A stretch of 64,000 nt of DNA, taken from the NCBI GenBank assembly GCA_045430305.1, contig JAILXW010000001.1:434001-498000 (forward strand), given 5' to 3'. The notes under the pieces were generated by a model. The model saw nothing but the letters and a program-made list of their open reading frames with translations, was not told the origin of the DNA and ran no database searches. The stretch's first letter is position 1, and each line of letters opens with the position of its first letter. Source of the DNA: Agarilytica sp045430305. GTDB lineage: Bacteria; Pseudomonadota; Gammaproteobacteria; Pseudomonadales; Cellvibrionaceae. Positions 1 to 8,265 of the stretch are shown in pieces. A program made the position numbers and the translations under genes.

Positions 1-525
1 GTCGTCTTAGATAAAGAAGAAGCTGTTATCCGACTCAAGGAACTGGAGCATTTGATGAATGAAAGGTATGTCCAGCTTAAGGATTTAGGGCTGAAGGACA
101 TAGAAGCCTACAATCTACGGAACCCAGATTCACGCATGTCGAGAGAGGTAGTTTTCTTTGATGAATTGGCAGATTGGATATTGGACAATGAATTTAAGAA
201 GGATGCTAAGGATATTATTGTCAGGTTGTCATCCAAAGGTCGAGCAGCCGGAGTTCACTTAGTATTAGCGACGCAGAGACCCAGTAACGATGTGGTTTTC
301 CCGCTTCTAAGAGCAAACCTTGATACCAAAGTTGCTTTAAAAGTGGATCGGGATCTGAACTCGGAAATTATTTTGGGTGAGTCTGGAGCTGAAAACTTGT
401 TGGGGTATGGGCATGGCATAGTTAAAACTGAAGGTCAGACCATGAGCATACAGGTAGGCTTCACAGATCCAGCAGTTTTTGATGAGCTTGTACACTTAAT
501 TATTAGTTACTGGAAAGAAGATTAG
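1..525 (+). CDS. FtsK/SpoIIIE-type DNA motor, C-terminal part (cut by window edge)
   Basis: The reading frame is open from base 1, so only the last ~174 residues are present. They carry a Walker B-like segment (VVFFDELADW) and the FtsK signature RAAGVHLVLATQRPS, and a GESGAENLLGYGHG stretch that parallels the ENLLGHGD region of the housekeeping FtsK at 53456. The protein ends soon after the motor and lacks the winged-helix gamma domain of chromosomal FtsK, so it is a specialised motor and not a second cell-division FtsK. It lies 14 bp upstream of a DUF262/DUF1524 gene on the same strand, suggesting one operon. Given the phosphorothioation-linked methyltransferase nearby, it could be the motor of a Dnd/Ssp-type restriction module (DptH-like), but this is inference because the N-terminus is missing. 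Confidence 0.8.
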   Translation, partial: VVLDKEEAVIRLKELEHLMNERYVQLKDLGLKDIEAYNLRNPDSRMSREVVFFDELADWILDNEFKKDAKDIIVRLSSKGRAAGVHLVLATQRPSNDVVFPLLRANLDTKVALKVDRDLNSEIILGESGAENLLGYGHGIVKTEGQTMSIQVGFTDPAVFDELVHLIISYWKED

Positions 526-539
526 AATAAGGAATTGGG

Positions 540-2807
540 ATGAATGATATTCGTGAACTATTTTTTTCAGAAGGGCTATCTCTCTACGATACGCTTTCCA
601 GCAATGACGTTATAGGGTTTCTTGTTCCTCTTTATCAACGAAAATACTCTTGGGATAATAAGCACATTCAACGATTACTGGATGATATTTTTGATGGAGT
701 TGTAGCTGTCAAACAGGACAAGGAGTCTATAAATTTCATCGGAGCTGCTATATTTGTTGAAATTAGCGTTGAAGCTTTCAGAACCAAAGCCAGCAGCATC
801 GTTGATGGTCAGCAACGTTTAACGACACTCATTTTGCTTTCAGCCATCTTGCACCAGAACTTATCGGACAACCTAAACAGCCTCGGTGATATTAATTCTG
901 ATTTTTCTAAACGTCTAACAGAACGAATAAGGGAAAGACTTGATGAGTTATTTGCATGTTTTGCTAAAAGCAAAAGTCCACTTCCGAAGAAAAGCTCTGA
1001 TTATTACCCAATAATAATTAGGGAACATATTGATAAGTGGCATAAGAGTTCTCATCAGAGTAATTACGACTCACCAGTTGCAGATTATCTAAATCAGTAC
1101 ATTCATTTTGTTTACGACAACGAGAACAAAAAATTCCATTGGAATCAGAAGCGCGATGGCGTTGACATAAATTTCTTCATAGATAATGAAAAAGCCATTC
1201 GTGATTGGCTATCTAAGGCGAGCAACGCTGATATCTTTGATGATATTGTAAATTCAATATTGAATACAAAAATTGGCCCGGCTTTGTTCGGATATAGCGA
1301 AGATGAAAAGAGCGATATTGTTAAGGAGTATTTACCCAATAGAGACGAAGCCATTATAAACAGCTCAGTGGCAATGCTGTGTTTCTCGGAATATTTGTTA
1401 AGACGAGTAGCAATTACAAATGTACGCGTTGCTGACGAAAGGTATGGTTTTGATATATTTGAAGCCCTTAATACAACTGGCGCACCATTAACGGCAATCG
1501 AGACATTCAGGCCGGTAGTCGCTCGTTACTTTGATCAGTACTTTACCGATAGCGGAGGATATGAACGATCAGATTCTAAGCTGGTTTTCGACGACATTGA
1601 TAAGTATTTAGACAAGAAGAAAAATACCCAGCAAAAGACGAAGGAAAGCCAACAAATTGTTGTGAGTTTCGCATATTTAACGCAAGGCGAGAAAATAGCG
1701 GAAAAACTTGATGTTCAGCGTGTCTGCTTAAAGAAGTGGTACGAGGAAATCGATGTTAACAACCCTGAATCAAAAACGAAATATGTTAAGTGCCTTGGAG
1801 ATATAACTGACTTCAAAGATCGCTTTTGGAATAAAATTAGTTTAGCAACAGAGTTAAACTATTGCCCTAATGAACGAGAAGAAATACTTTTTCATTTGGA
1901 TTTTCTTCGCGACTCGAAAACTACGATGGTGATCCCAATTTTGATGCGCTTTTACATGGATTTTCAAGAAAATCAGAATACTCATGAGTTCCTTGAAGCA
2001 TGTAAAGCCATTGCCTCATTCGTTGCCATTTGGAGAGCCTTTACCTGCAATACCGGAGCAATAGATACAGCTTTAAAAACATTGATGTCTGGAGGAACGG
2101 CAAACTCTAATAATTATACAGGCTTTAAGCTAGGTTCTGACCTTAATAACAAAATTAAAGATTCTAATTATTTAAAGTCATTTCTTCGTGACCTGTTAAT
2201 TAAAAAGAAAGTCAAATCTAAAACAGCTTGGCTTGATATAGCTGCAACTCAGCCACTCTATAACGGAAGTCAGGAGCTGTGCAAATACTTACTATTAGTT
2301 GCTCATCACAATTCAGCCTTTAAAAATAAGAAGCTATTAAAAGGCGAAGCAAGGATTAGTGAGTCCAATAATTATATGAAGTTGTCGATATATCGTTCTG
2401 AGCCTTTTGACACAGTTGAGCATATTGCCCCACAGAATACAGCAGGCGACTGGGATGCTGTATTCGAAAAGGACGCAACTACCGTACACACAATAGGTAA
2501 CTTAACCCTTCTGCCCATGAAAGAGAATAATGTCATTGGGAATAAAAGTTGGGAGAAAAAGAAGCTGTTTTTCGAGGCGTGTTCTTCTAAAGACAAGGAA
2601 GAGCTGACCATTGCCCTTGAGAAAGCTAAGAAGGCGGGATTGCAATTCAGTAATAAAACAGTGAATATTTTAAGAGAGAGCGGTTGCTTAACGATGGCAA
2701 CTCACTTGTGTGAGTATGACGAATGGACGCACGAAACGGTTAATGACAGATCCAGAAATATTCTTGAATGCGCCTGGGAAGAATTAGGTAATAACATAGG
2801 TATGTAA
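540..2807 (+). CDS. DUF262 + DUF1524 restriction nuclease (GmrSD/SspE-like)
   Basis: This is a 755-residue protein. The N-terminal DUF262 domain shows YQRKYSW (about residues 32-38) and the nucleotide-binding VDGQQRLTTL motif (88-97). The C-terminal DUF1524 HNH-like domain shows VEHIAPQN (626-633) followed by HTIGNLTLL and NNVIGNKSW, the usual His-Asn-Asn pattern of the nickase. In GmrSD and SspE this pairing couples NTP hydrolysis and sensing of modified DNA to DNA nicking. The length is close to that of SspE. A good ribosome site (AAGGA) precedes the ATG. The preceding FtsK-like motor gene and the convergent phosphorothioation-associated methyltransferase gene (9 bp between stops) place it in a defence island. 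Both key motifs are intact, so it is probably functional. Whether it recognises phosphorothioate or another modification cannot be read from the sequence. Confidence 0.88.
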   Translation: MNDIRELFFSEGLSLYDTLSSNDVIGFLVPLYQRKYSWDNKHIQRLLDDIFDGVVAVKQDKESINFIGAAIFVEISVEAFRTKASSIVDGQQRLTTLILLSAILHQNLSDNLNSLGDINSDFSKRLTERIRERLDELFACFAKSKSPLPKKSSDYYPIIIREHIDKWHKSSHQSNYDSPVADYLNQYIHFVYDNENKKFHWNQKRDGVDINFFIDNEKAIRDWLSKASNADIFDDIVNSILNTKIGPALFGYSEDEKSDIVKEYLPNRDEAIINSSVAMLCFSEYLLRRVAITNVRVADERYGFDIFEALNTTGAPLTAIETFRPVVARYFDQYFTDSGGYERSDSKLVFDDIDKYLDKKKNTQQKTKESQQIVVSFAYLTQGEKIAEKLDVQRVCLKKWYEEIDVNNPESKTKYVKCLGDITDFKDRFWNKISLATELNYCPNEREEILFHLDFLRDSKTTMVIPILMRFYMDFQENQNTHEFLEACKAIASFVAIWRAFTCNTGAIDTALKTLMSGGTANSNNYTGFKLGSDLNNKIKDSNYLKSFLRDLLIKKKVKSKTAWLDIAATQPLYNGSQELCKYLLLVAHHNSAFKNKKLLKGEARISESNNYMKLSIYRSEPFDTVEHIAPQNTAGDWDAVFEKDATTVHTIGNLTLLPMKENNVIGNKSWEKKKLFFEACSSKDKEELTIALEKAKKAGLQFSNKTVNILRESGCLTMATHLCEYDEWTHETVNDRSRNILECAWEELGNNIGM

Positions 2808-2815
2808 GTGGCATT

Positions 2816-4690
2816 TTAGAATAATTCCTTGTTTAGTAATGGCGGTGGTTCAAACCTGCCGCCATAATCAAAGAAATCTACATCTTGATCTCGCATCTTT
2901 ATTTTGATGCGCTCCACTAATAGGGGCGTGTTTTTTTCCCAGTCGTCATAACGCATGAGGCTGACTTTGCCTGATGTAATGTGCGCTTTAATCAGGTGAA
3001 TGTTATCGAGATCTCCATAGAGCTGCGTGGCGCAGCCTATGTAAATTCTAAGTTCTGGCGGTAAATCTCCTAGTTGACGCTTGTGAAAGGTAAAGCTGTG
3101 TCCATCCTCTAAATTCCCGTTCTCAAGCTGTTTGTGCGCTTTTATACATGATCGTTCAATGAGTTCTGGACTGCCCATAGAGAATAGAACCGTAGTGGCT
3201 TGTTCGATAGCATCACTGTAGCTTTTGTAGAAATATTTTATATCTCGTTTCAGTCCATCTAGCATTTTTGTTTGAGGCTTTCTTTTTCCAAATAGCCCTA
3301 GAGCAAAATATACCAATAAATCGTCTTTTCTTTTCTCTTGGGCTTCGGTAAATAACTCGTTCCCAAAATGCTCAATTAGCGCGTTGTGCGCTTTGTTATG
3401 AGAGCCAGCAATACGACGTATTTGGTCTGAAAACTCAAATTCATTGTTTGCAGGGATTCGTCCTAGTTCGAGAGAGGTTTCCCAGAAATCCGTGAACAAC
3501 TCAAGATGCTTATCTATAAGGTCTTTCTTGATAGAGGGTTGGCGAATTTGAATTTGTCGTTGTGTCTTTTGTTGCCAATCTCGCTTTACATGTTGCCTCT
3601 CTAGAAGGAAGTTTTGCTCTTCCATCTTATCTTTAAAGACAATAAATATACCTTGCCCAACGGCAATGGCTGACTCATCTAAAGAGGATTCTACATAGGA
3701 GCGAAATTCTGATTGTGTGTAATAGCGTTGAAACGTATTTCTACTGGTAATGACCCCATCTTTATATGGTGTAAATTGTCGGATGACGCTTTCACCTGCG
3801 ATCATGACTGAGACAATAAGGAGTTTGTCTGCGTAGCCCCATGCCCGTTTCAGGGTTTCTTGTCGTTCTTCACGATCTTCAATAACGTTTAAAACGAAGC
3901 CTAAGTTTACTATATCTGTATTTAGTATATCGCCGTCAGGGAGATGAACCGGGTCCCAACCAGATATGTCGATACCGTGAGCTTCAAGCTCACGCATGTC
4001 ATCACCTTTTCCACAGCCGTAATCCAAAACGGAATAATCGCCATTAAAATAATTATGGCGAGCCAAAATTTGCATTGGCTGCGATAGCTGATTTCGATCT
4101 ATAGCGGTTCTATGTCTTTCTACTTCAACTTCATGGGAAATAGGAACAACTTTATCTTCGATGTCGCGACTTGCCTTTGGCTGAAGCCGTCCTGTTTCAT
4201 CTAAAAAGTAACCTTTATTGGAAATTAGGCGCTCCCAATTTTTCTTAAAGCCGATTGACCTTGGATTTTCATATAGGCCGATTGTTTCACCTTCAGCAGT
4301 TATCTCTTCAAACAAAGATCGCAATTCAAAATCCGCTTTAACAAACGTTTCTTTTCGATGAAGTATGGGGGGATTTTCAGAGTTTTCGTAAGATGATTTT
4401 CTGACTGAGAGCTTTGCTAAATCAACCGTGAAACTATGCTGTAGGGGCGGGTAGCTATAACTGTCAAAATCAGGGTAACTCAAGAATGCCACTTTGAAAT
4501 CACGTTTGTATAACTTTAGTATGTTCCATTCAGAGGAAGCAATTTTTAGAGCAGTTGCTATTTTCTCTAAAGTGTTTGCAAGTTCTTCTGGAATATCAGA
4601 TAAGGCGCTATTGTGGACATAAATTGAATCAGGAAGTTGCTTTCCTGTTTTAACCTTACCGATGAATAGCTTGTAACTTTCAAAGTCCAA
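2816..4690 (-). CDS. DNA phosphorothioation-associated putative methyltransferase
   Basis: This 624-residue protein begins with the characteristic GKVKTGKQLPDSIYVHNSAL segment (about 11-30) of the Dnd-linked putative methyltransferase family. It has a class I SAM-binding motif VLDYGCGKG at about 221-229 in the middle. The C-terminal half has no recognised catalytic motif. Members are usually encoded near dnd genes for DNA phosphorothioation; the biochemical substrate of this family is not established. The start appears to be TTG, with no ATG until deep inside the protein. It lies 33 bp downstream of the toxin gene on the same strand and converges on the DUF262 gene. No dndA-E genes are visible, so the modification genes must lie left of the window or be absent. 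Confidence 0.82.
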   Translation of the reverse strand: MDFESYKLFIGKVKTGKQLPDSIYVHNSALSDIPEELANTLEKIATALKIASSEWNILKLYKRDFKVAFLSYPDFDSYSYPPLQHSFTVDLAKLSVRKSSYENSENPPILHRKETFVKADFELRSLFEEITAEGETIGLYENPRSIGFKKNWERLISNKGYFLDETGRLQPKASRDIEDKVVPISHEVEVERHRTAIDRNQLSQPMQILARHNYFNGDYSVLDYGCGKGDDMRELEAHGIDISGWDPVHLPDGDILNTDIVNLGFVLNVIEDREERQETLKRAWGYADKLLIVSVMIAGESVIRQFTPYKDGVITSRNTFQRYYTQSEFRSYVESSLDESAIAVGQGIFIVFKDKMEEQNFLLERQHVKRDWQQKTQRQIQIRQPSIKKDLIDKHLELFTDFWETSLELGRIPANNEFEFSDQIRRIAGSHNKAHNALIEHFGNELFTEAQEKRKDDLLVYFALGLFGKRKPQTKMLDGLKRDIKYFYKSYSDAIEQATTVLFSMGSPELIERSCIKAHKQLENGNLEDGHSFTFHKRQLGDLPPELRIYIGCATQLYGDLDNIHLIKAHITSGKVSLMRYDDWEKNTPLLVERIKIKMRDQDVDFFDYGGRFEPPPLLNKELF

Positions 4691-4723
4691 AACTTAAAGC
4701 CCCAATATTTTTGTAAAATGTTT

Positions 4724-5020
4724 TTATAGTTTTCTATCGTGCCTACTATGCCGAATATGTAGTACGCTTACTGCATCATCCTCAAGAGCATACAGCACGC
4801 GATAATCTCCAATAACTAAGTGCCGAATACCTTTCTGAATATCAAGATCTTCAGGCGCTATTGGGCATCGCTCAGCGAGTTCATCGAGCTTTTCTATAGC
4901 TTCAATGACACCCAAATACCAATTTACTGCATTTTGGGGAGACTCTTTTTCAATCTGCGCATATCGTCGTGCAAGGTCATTTTCAGCCGTTGGTTTAATC
5001 TCTACTCGGTATTTTTTCAA
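4724..5020 (-). CDS. RelE/ParE-family toxin
   Basis: This 98-residue protein has the RelE/ParE plasmid-stabilisation fold signature: an N-terminal beta-strand followed by two helices, then RHLVIGDYRVLYALEDD and a C-terminal VLHIRHSRHDRK with the His/Arg residues typical of the family. Members either poison gyrase (ParE) or cleave mRNA on the ribosome (RelE); the sequence does not decide. The start codon is TTG and overlaps the antitoxin stop (TTGA), giving translational coupling. It sits within a recombinase-methyltransferase stretch read on the minus strand and probably stabilises the accessory region. Confidence 0.87.
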   Translation of the reverse strand: MKKYRVEIKPTAENDLARRYAQIEKESPQNAVNWYLGVIEAIEKLDELAERCPIAPEDLDIQKGIRHLVIGDYRVLYALEDDAVSVLHIRHSRHDRKL

Positions 5021-5292
5021 CGCTTGATACCGCGTTTCGCCTCAAATTCTTTAGTGAATTGGTTGATTGGCCGACCTTCCTCAGAAAGTGCTTGCCTGAT
5101 ATTTTTAATACTCTCTGCGTATTCAGCCAATTCAGCCATGCGCTCATAGGTTTCAGCATCTTGTACCACAACTGCTGCCTTGCCATTGACGGTCAGTATT
5201 TCAGGGCGCTTGCTGTCCATAAGCCGTTTGATATGTTCGGCTGGTTTACGGCTAAAATCGGTTACGGTATGTATGTCTGAACTGTTAAACAT
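5017..5292 (-). CDS. Phd/YefM-family antitoxin
   Basis: This 91-residue protein starts MFNSSDIHTVTDFSRKP and continues with ILTVNGKAAVVVQDAETYERM, the pattern of the Phd/YefM DNA-binding antitoxin fold. The C-terminal third is the likely toxin-neutralising tail. A longer frame runs upstream, but the ATG at 5292 is chosen because a strong GGAGG site lies just before it and the upstream residues do not fit the family. It is the first gene of the operon with the ParE-type toxin. The family represses its own promoter, and a perfect palindrome lies directly upstream at 5304-5334. Confidence 0.88.
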   Translation of the reverse strand: MFNSSDIHTVTDFSRKPAEHIKRLMDSKRPEILTVNGKAAVVVQDAETYERMAELAEYAESIKNIRQALSEEGRPINQFTKEFEAKRGIKR

Positions 5293-5303
5293 TGGCTGCC
5301 TCC

Positions 5304-5334
5304 AAACAGAGAATAAACATATTATTCTCTGTTT
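5304..5334. promoter_or_regulatory. Palindromic operator of the toxin-antitoxin operon
   Basis: A perfect 13-bp inverted repeat (AAACAGAGAATAA and its complement) is separated by 5 bp and sits just before the ribosome site of the antitoxin gene. Size and position match Phd/YefM autoregulatory operators. The AT-rich centre could also overlap the promoter. Confidence 0.65.
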
Positions 5335-5382
5335 ACATGTTTTTTGGTGTCTTTGCAAGGGTAAAGGGAGTATTTGGCGTAG

Positions 5383-5943
5383 TTATTGTTCTTTTTGGGC
5401 TTTAATCTTCCTACCAACAGTGTTCGGGGATACTCCAAGTAAGTCAGCTATTTCCCTCTGAGTCATTCCCTTTGATATGAGCTGGGTCATGTGAAGAAGC
5501 TGCCCTTCGGATAGGACATGAGGTCTACCAACATGCTTACCACGTTTCTTCGCTGCCTTCATCCCAGCTTTTGTGCGCTCACATATCAGGTCTCGCTCAA
5601 ACTGCGCCATTGCTCCCATGACATGGAAGATCAACGTACCGCCACTGGTGCTGGTATCTATCCCATCGGTAAGACTATGGAAGCCAGCCCCTTTTTTTCC
5701 TAGATCTTCAATGAGTGTGCAAAGGAAACCGAGAGAACGTCCTAACCTGTCGAGTTTCCAGACTACAAGAGTGTCGCCTGATCCGACCGCTTCAATTGCT
5801 TCGGATAGTCCTTCGCGTTCTCTAACCGACCCACTTACCCCTTTATCAAGAAAGACTTCATCACAGCCTGCTAGTCGTAATTCATCGAGTTGAAGGTCAA
5901 GATTTTGTTCGTCAGTTGAGACTCTTGCATAGCCAATTTTCAT
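5383..5943 (-). CDS. Serine recombinase of the resolvase/invertase family
   Basis: This 186-residue protein begins MKIGYARVSTDEQ, with the catalytic serine at residue 9. It contains VWKLDRLGRS and FERDLICERTKAGMKAAKKRG, typical of the dimerisation helix of resolvases and invertases. It ends with a helix-turn-helix (MTQREIADLLGVSPNTVGRKI) that binds DNA. The size is that of Tn3 resolvase/Hin-type enzymes, not of large serine integrases, so it likely resolves or inverts DNA rather than integrating an element. A longer frame extends upstream to 6042, but the ATG at 5943 matches the family. Inverted repeats upstream (6015-6044) are candidate binding sites. Confidence 0.9.
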   Translation of the reverse strand: MKIGYARVSTDEQNLDLQLDELRLAGCDEVFLDKGVSGSVREREGLSEAIEAVGSGDTLVVWKLDRLGRSLGFLCTLIEDLGKKGAGFHSLTDGIDTSTSGGTLIFHVMGAMAQFERDLICERTKAGMKAAKKRGKHVGRPHVLSEGQLLHMTQLISKGMTQREIADLLGVSPNTVGRKIKAQKEQ

Positions 5944-6014
5944 GCATTTGTTTTGACACACCCTTATGACATTTTCAAGGTCAGGTTTTCTGCGGCTTTG
6001 CGGGGGAGTGTTTT

Positions 6015-6044
6015 CTGTGTCAAAAGGGTTCCCTTTTGACACAG
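6015..6044. repeat. 14-bp inverted repeat upstream of the recombinase gene
   Basis: CTGTGTCAAAAGGG and its exact complement are separated by 2 bp. A further half copy (TTTTGACACA) lies at 5951-5960, next to the recombinase start. The arrangement suggests a recombinase binding site (res-like or autoregulatory), or the scar of an element end. Confidence 0.6.
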
Positions 6045-6071
6045 GGTAATTAGTCTAAAATTATTTTAGTG

Positions 6072-6149
6072 AACGAAGAAAAATAATTTTATATAATAAT
6101 TTATGGATATAACGAAGAAAAATAATTTTATATAATAATTTATGGATAT
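6072..6149. repeat. Exact 39-bp tandem duplication over a gene start
   Basis: Two identical 39-bp units (6072-6110 and 6111-6149) abut each other, and a third begins to match for a few bases. Each unit ends with the ATGGATAT that starts the prepilin gene. Translation from the first copy's ATG (6103) gives a 10-residue peptide and stops, while the second copy provides the real start at 6142. The unit is almost entirely A+T. Confidence 0.9.
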
Positions 6150-6906
6150 AACGAATAAAAATTATGGTTTTACGCTCATAGAACTCTCTATCGTGTTGGT
6201 GATTATCAGCCTGATAGTGGGTGGTGTAGTGGGCGGAAAGTCTTTAATCAAATCTGCACAACGCCAACAAATCGTTGCAAACATTTATAAGTACGCTTCT
6301 GCAATAAATGCGTATCAGCTACAGTATGCTTTTTTCCCTGGAGATCATCGAGATGCTCAGGATTATTTTGGTGCTACTGCTTGCCCAGATTATGCCGGCA
6401 CAAATACGTGTAATGGGACTGGTGATGGCTTCACAAAACGTTATACAGGTACTGGTGAAGCAGATACATACGAATCTGCACGTGTATGGCAGCATTTATC
6501 ATTAGCAGAACTAATCGAGGGGCAATATCCTGGAGACGGGGGAGGAAATTTTGGTGTGGATGATAACGGTGCACCGAGTATTGGAGGACTACAGCCTCAA
6601 GCTGGATATGAATTTAAGTATTTTGAGAATAACCGAATTTATCGACGTCAAGGACACTATCTTGTTGTTTCAGGCAATGCTAACTATTCATATGGTGGTG
6701 CAGCTTTACCTGTGCTTGATGCAATTGCTATAGATAAAAAAGCTGATGATGGCAAACCAACTTATGGGAAGTGGGTGGCAGTAGACTATGATAATGATGC
6801 TGATTGTATAACAGGCGGTAGTGATTATTCTGATCCTGATGGTATAGTCTGGGTATACACAGGTGAAGGGCTTGTTTGCAATATAGGTTATCACTATAGC
6901 AGGTGA
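6142..6906 (+). CDS. Orphan type IV prepilin/pseudopilin-like protein
   Basis: This 254-residue protein starts with a short charged leader ending in G followed by FTLIELSIVLVIISLIVGG. That is a canonical prepilin peptidase site (G|FTLIE, with Glu at +5) plus the hydrophobic N-terminal helix. The rest is a Gly-, Asp- and Tyr-rich globular domain with several cysteines. No other pilus or secretion gene is nearby, so it would need machinery encoded elsewhere. There is no visible Shine-Dalgarno site. The start codon lies in a 39-bp duplication, and an IS66 remnant follows 12 bp after the stop. The gene looks recently moved or disturbed. Confidence 0.82.
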   Translation: MDITNKNYGFTLIELSIVLVIISLIVGGVVGGKSLIKSAQRQQIVANIYKYASAINAYQLQYAFFPGDHRDAQDYFGATACPDYAGTNTCNGTGDGFTKRYTGTGEADTYESARVWQHLSLAELIEGQYPGDGGGNFGVDDNGAPSIGGLQPQAGYEFKYFENNRIYRRQGHYLVVSGNANYSYGGAALPVLDAIAIDKKADDGKPTYGKWVAVDYDNDADCITGGSDYSDPDGIVWVYTGEGLVCNIGYHYSR

Positions 6907-6918
6907 TAATATAATGCC

Positions 6919-7563
6919 TTTAAAGTGCTTCGCCATAAGCGTTTAAAGTATGCCTGCCCTTGTTGTGATCAGCACATTGTGACAGCTAAAAAGCCGAAAC
7001 AAGCCATCGAAAAGAGCATTGCCAGTGCAGGCTTGCTCGCTTACATCGCTACTCAAAAATATTGCGATGCGTTACCGCTATATCGACAAAGTGAAATATT
7101 TAGACGCGCCGGTATTGAATTAGATAGAACCAACTTGGCGAATTGGATGGTGCGTGTGGGTGAACTCGCTCAATCGTTGATTCTCGCATTCACTGAACAC
7201 TTGCAACGGCAAGCGCTATTGCACTTGGATGAAACCACCTTACAAGTGCTCGATGAGCCTGGCAAACCCGCCCAAAGCAAAAGCTATCTATGGTTAATGG
7301 CAAGCTTTAGTGGGCAACCTGCTTTGGTGTTTCATTATGCGCCAACCCGTAGCCAATCGGTGCCTGAAACACTGCTATCAGCGTCAAACCAAGCCATAAT
7401 GGTGGATGGCTACGAAGGTTATCAACCAGCGTGCATTACCAACAACATCACGCGCTTGGGATGCTGGGCGCATGCACACAGAAAATTCGTTGAAGCACAA
7501 AAAGTACAACCCAAAGGAAAAACGGGTAAATCGGATCAAGGCTTAGCCTATATCCCGAAGCTA
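6919..7563 (+). pseudogene. IS66-family transposase (TnpC) remnant
   Basis: The segment encodes the middle of an IS66 transposase: a zinc-finger-like part (KYACPCCDQHIV), then LDRTNLANWMVRVGEL, LLHLDETTLQVL with the first catalytic Asp, and MVDGYEGYQPAC with the second Asp. It is cut at both ends: the N-terminal part, the last catalytic Glu region and both terminal inverted repeats are missing. The reading frame runs on past the IS homology only because it crosses, antisense, the repeat-rich 3' end of the next gene. It cannot be an active transposase. Confidence 0.88.
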
Positions 7564-7848
7564 CATACGCTCTTGGCCACCATTTGTAACTTCTTCTGGA
7601 GAAGGAGAAGGAGAAGGAGAATCAATAGAGGTGGTTTCATCAACTTTAATATCAACACCTGTTAAGTCAGCGCTTATTTTATCCAGTTCACTCTCCAGAT
7701 CAAGGTCACTGTCTCTAACCTCTTTAGTAATTCTTACCATCATATCTAGTTCTTCTTTATCTATAGTACCTTGCTCTATTTGATCAGAATATTTTTCTTG
7801 AAGCTCAGCTCTTATAGGATCTATATCTTTATTGTCATTTTCTTCCAT
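7561..7848 (-). CDS. Small acidic protein with Ser-Pro repeats
   Basis: This is a 95-residue acidic protein of unknown function with a GGAG ribosome site before ATG. The N-terminal two thirds are predicted helical and charged. The C-terminus has SPSPSPSP, encoded by four perfect hexanucleotide repeats (7598-7621). The last ~9 codons run up to the IS66 remnant, so the original C-terminus may have been replaced by insertion. It borders the plasmid-like segment and may be a plasmid gene. No family was recognised. Confidence 0.55.
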   Translation of the reverse strand: MEENDNKDIDPIRAELQEKYSDQIEQGTIDKEELDMMVRITKEVRDSDLDLESELDKISADLTGVDIKVDETTSIDSPSPSPSPEEVTNGGQERM

Positions 7849-8043
7849 ATATTTTTCTCCAGAGAAAAATTAAAATTTATAGTCATATAATAGTATGTAA
7901 TGGTTAATAAATAGTTAATAGAAAAAAATAATTCTCATCAATCAACAATTCGATCTAGGCGCATCATAACTGCTCACTGGAAAAAGATACCAACATACAG
8001 CGCTGATAGATTGAGTCAATGATAAATATTGATTTCTGTAGTA

Positions 8044-8232
8044 AGTATTAAAATCGTACGTAGTAAGTACGAAGTAGTAGGTAAGAGAATAATAAGTGTG
8101 ATAGTCATACCACAAATTATTTTAATAATTGAACTTCAATACACTTAATTATGTTTGTACAAGATTTGAAGAAGTCGAAGGGTTACACTTGAATAGGTGC
8201 GAGTATCATAAGTATTAATATCGTACCTAGTA
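8044..8232. repeat. Left repeat cluster of the partition locus
   Basis: Two related 22-bp segments (8044-8065 and 8211-8232) share AGTATTAA-ATCGTAC-TAGTA. The first also forms a 6-bp inverted repeat, TCGTAC-7 bp-GTACGA (8054-8072). The same core recurs on the far side of the parA pair at 9375-9452. Repeats flanking a parA operon commonly act as the partition site or operator. The rest of 7849-8265 has no gene that I can support. Confidence 0.55.
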
Positions 8233-8265
8233 AAATAGTAAGTAGTAACAAATCTAAGAGGGAAT

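Noticed and set aside
1..525. Second copy of the cell-division ftsK
   Set aside because: The motor motifs match but the gamma domain is absent; the housekeeping ftsK is at 53456.
5943..6042. Longer N-terminus for the serine recombinase
   Set aside because: The extra 33 residues do not resemble the family, and the resolvase fold begins at MKIGYARVS.
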